From assembly GCA_002451275.1 (NCBI GenBank), contig DKBS01000047.1:5983-20765 (forward strand): a stretch of DNA of 14,783 nucleotides, written 5' to 3'. The position numbers and the translations under genes were made by a program. Below the pieces are notes generated by a model. It worked only from the letters and a program-made list of their open reading frames with translations. It had not been told where the DNA came from and searched no databases. This stretch comes from Planctomycetaceae bacterium UBA6894. Lineage in GTDB: Bacteria; Planctomycetota; Planctomycetia; Gemmatales; Gemmataceae. Of the stretch, positions 14,654 to 14,783 are shown piece after piece (within the stretch, counting starts at the first letter, position 1; each line of letters opens with the position of its first letter).

Positions 14654-14761
14654 CGGGATCGAGACGAGCGAAAAAAGGACACCGCCTTCTGGCTGAAGCC
14701 TGTCCTTTTCAAGAACGGCTTCCGGGATCGAGACGAGCGAAAAAAGGAACCCACCTTCTGG
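14654..14761. repeat. Two direct copies of a 39-bp repeat, 69 bp apart
   Basis: Copies at 14654-14692 and 14723-14761 agree at 36 of 39 positions. The first 26 bases (14654-14679 and 14723-14748) are identical, starting CGGGATCGAGACGAGC and continuing with six A and GGA. Both copies end CCTTCTGG. The three differences fall in or beside the arms of the hairpins described separately. More copies may lie beyond the window edge. Confidence 0.85.
14671..14709 (-). terminator. Terminator-like hairpin in repeat copy 1
   Basis: AAAAGGACA (14673-14681) is complementary to TGTCCTTTT (14701-14709), with a further CTTC/GAAG pairing inside. Read on the minus strand, the hairpin is followed by TTTTTT (14676-14671; four of these T can pair) and then CGCTCG. 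It would end a transcript entering from beyond the right edge, or act as an attenuator ahead of the operon starting at 14617. Confidence 0.55.
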
Positions 14762-14770
14762 GCCGTTCTC
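14740..14770 (-). terminator. Weaker terminator-like hairpin in repeat copy 2
   Basis: GAACCC (14747-14752) can pair with GGG (14760-14762) and GTTC (14765-14768), leaving a two-base bulge. On the minus strand this is followed by a T6 run at 14745-14740. It is less stable than the hairpin in copy 1 but occupies the same place in the repeat and has different arm bases that still pair. Confidence 0.4.
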
Positions 14771-14783
14771 GTAAGCAACCAGC

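Noticed and set aside
14723..14745. tRNA T-arm-like sequence (TCTCGATCCCG on the minus strand)
   Set aside because: It lacks the GGTTC and the rest of a cloverleaf, and no acceptor or anticodon stem can be drawn around it.
14654..14783. CRISPR array reading of the right-edge repeats
   Set aside because: Only two copies are visible, they differ at three places within the repeat, the differences preserve hairpins, and no cas gene is present. A structured repeat fits better, though the edge limits certainty.

Overview
The window comes from a high-GC bacterium with very tightly packed genes. I place it, with low to moderate confidence, in or near the Planctomycetes/PVC group. The hints are an ECF sigma factor paired with an anti-sigma-like protein whose outer part resembles DUF1559/prepilin-type proteins, and a MoxR - DUF58 - transglutaminase module whose transglutaminase has Asp at the catalytic Cys position. 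No rRNA, tRNA, transposase, integrase or CRISPR array was recognised.

Layout from left to right. (1) 86-710, minus: a six-helix HdeD-family membrane protein with a GC-rich intrinsic terminator directly after its stop. (2) 741-2582, minus: an ECF sigma factor with a GTG start and strong Shine-Dalgarno, its probable membrane anti-sigma partner, an AT-rich promoter in front and a 13-bp perfect hairpin behind. (3) 2594-4171, minus: metG, methionyl-tRNA synthetase of the single-zinc-knuckle type. (4) 4390-6506, plus: a cysteine desulfurase overlapping by ATGA with a short DnaA-like AAA+ protein that has a DnaA domain IV but altered DNA-contact residues. (5) 6517-14617, minus: six genes in a row with mostly overlapping ends. 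In transcription order these are an unrecognised 232-aa protein, a ZigA/YciC-type COG0523 (CobW-family) GTPase, a DUF58 protein, a transglutaminase-fold membrane protein, a MoxR AAA+ ATPase and a PF03773-type permease. (6) 14618-14783: a leader region with a hairpin over the first gene's ribosome binding site and two copies of a 39-bp repeat that form terminator-like hairpins on the minus strand.

How the genes may work together. The sigma factor and membrane protein look like an envelope-signal regulatory pair. The six-gene set combines a putative zinc-delivery GTPase and a permease, at opposite ends, with a MoxR/DUF58/transglutaminase module of the kind thought to help assemble or mature envelope or metal-containing proteins. 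The overlaps imply co-translation, so a shared role in metal-dependent protein maturation is a reasonable inference, but nothing in the sequence proves it. The pairing of a divergent cysteine desulfurase with a DnaA paralogue is the other unusual association.
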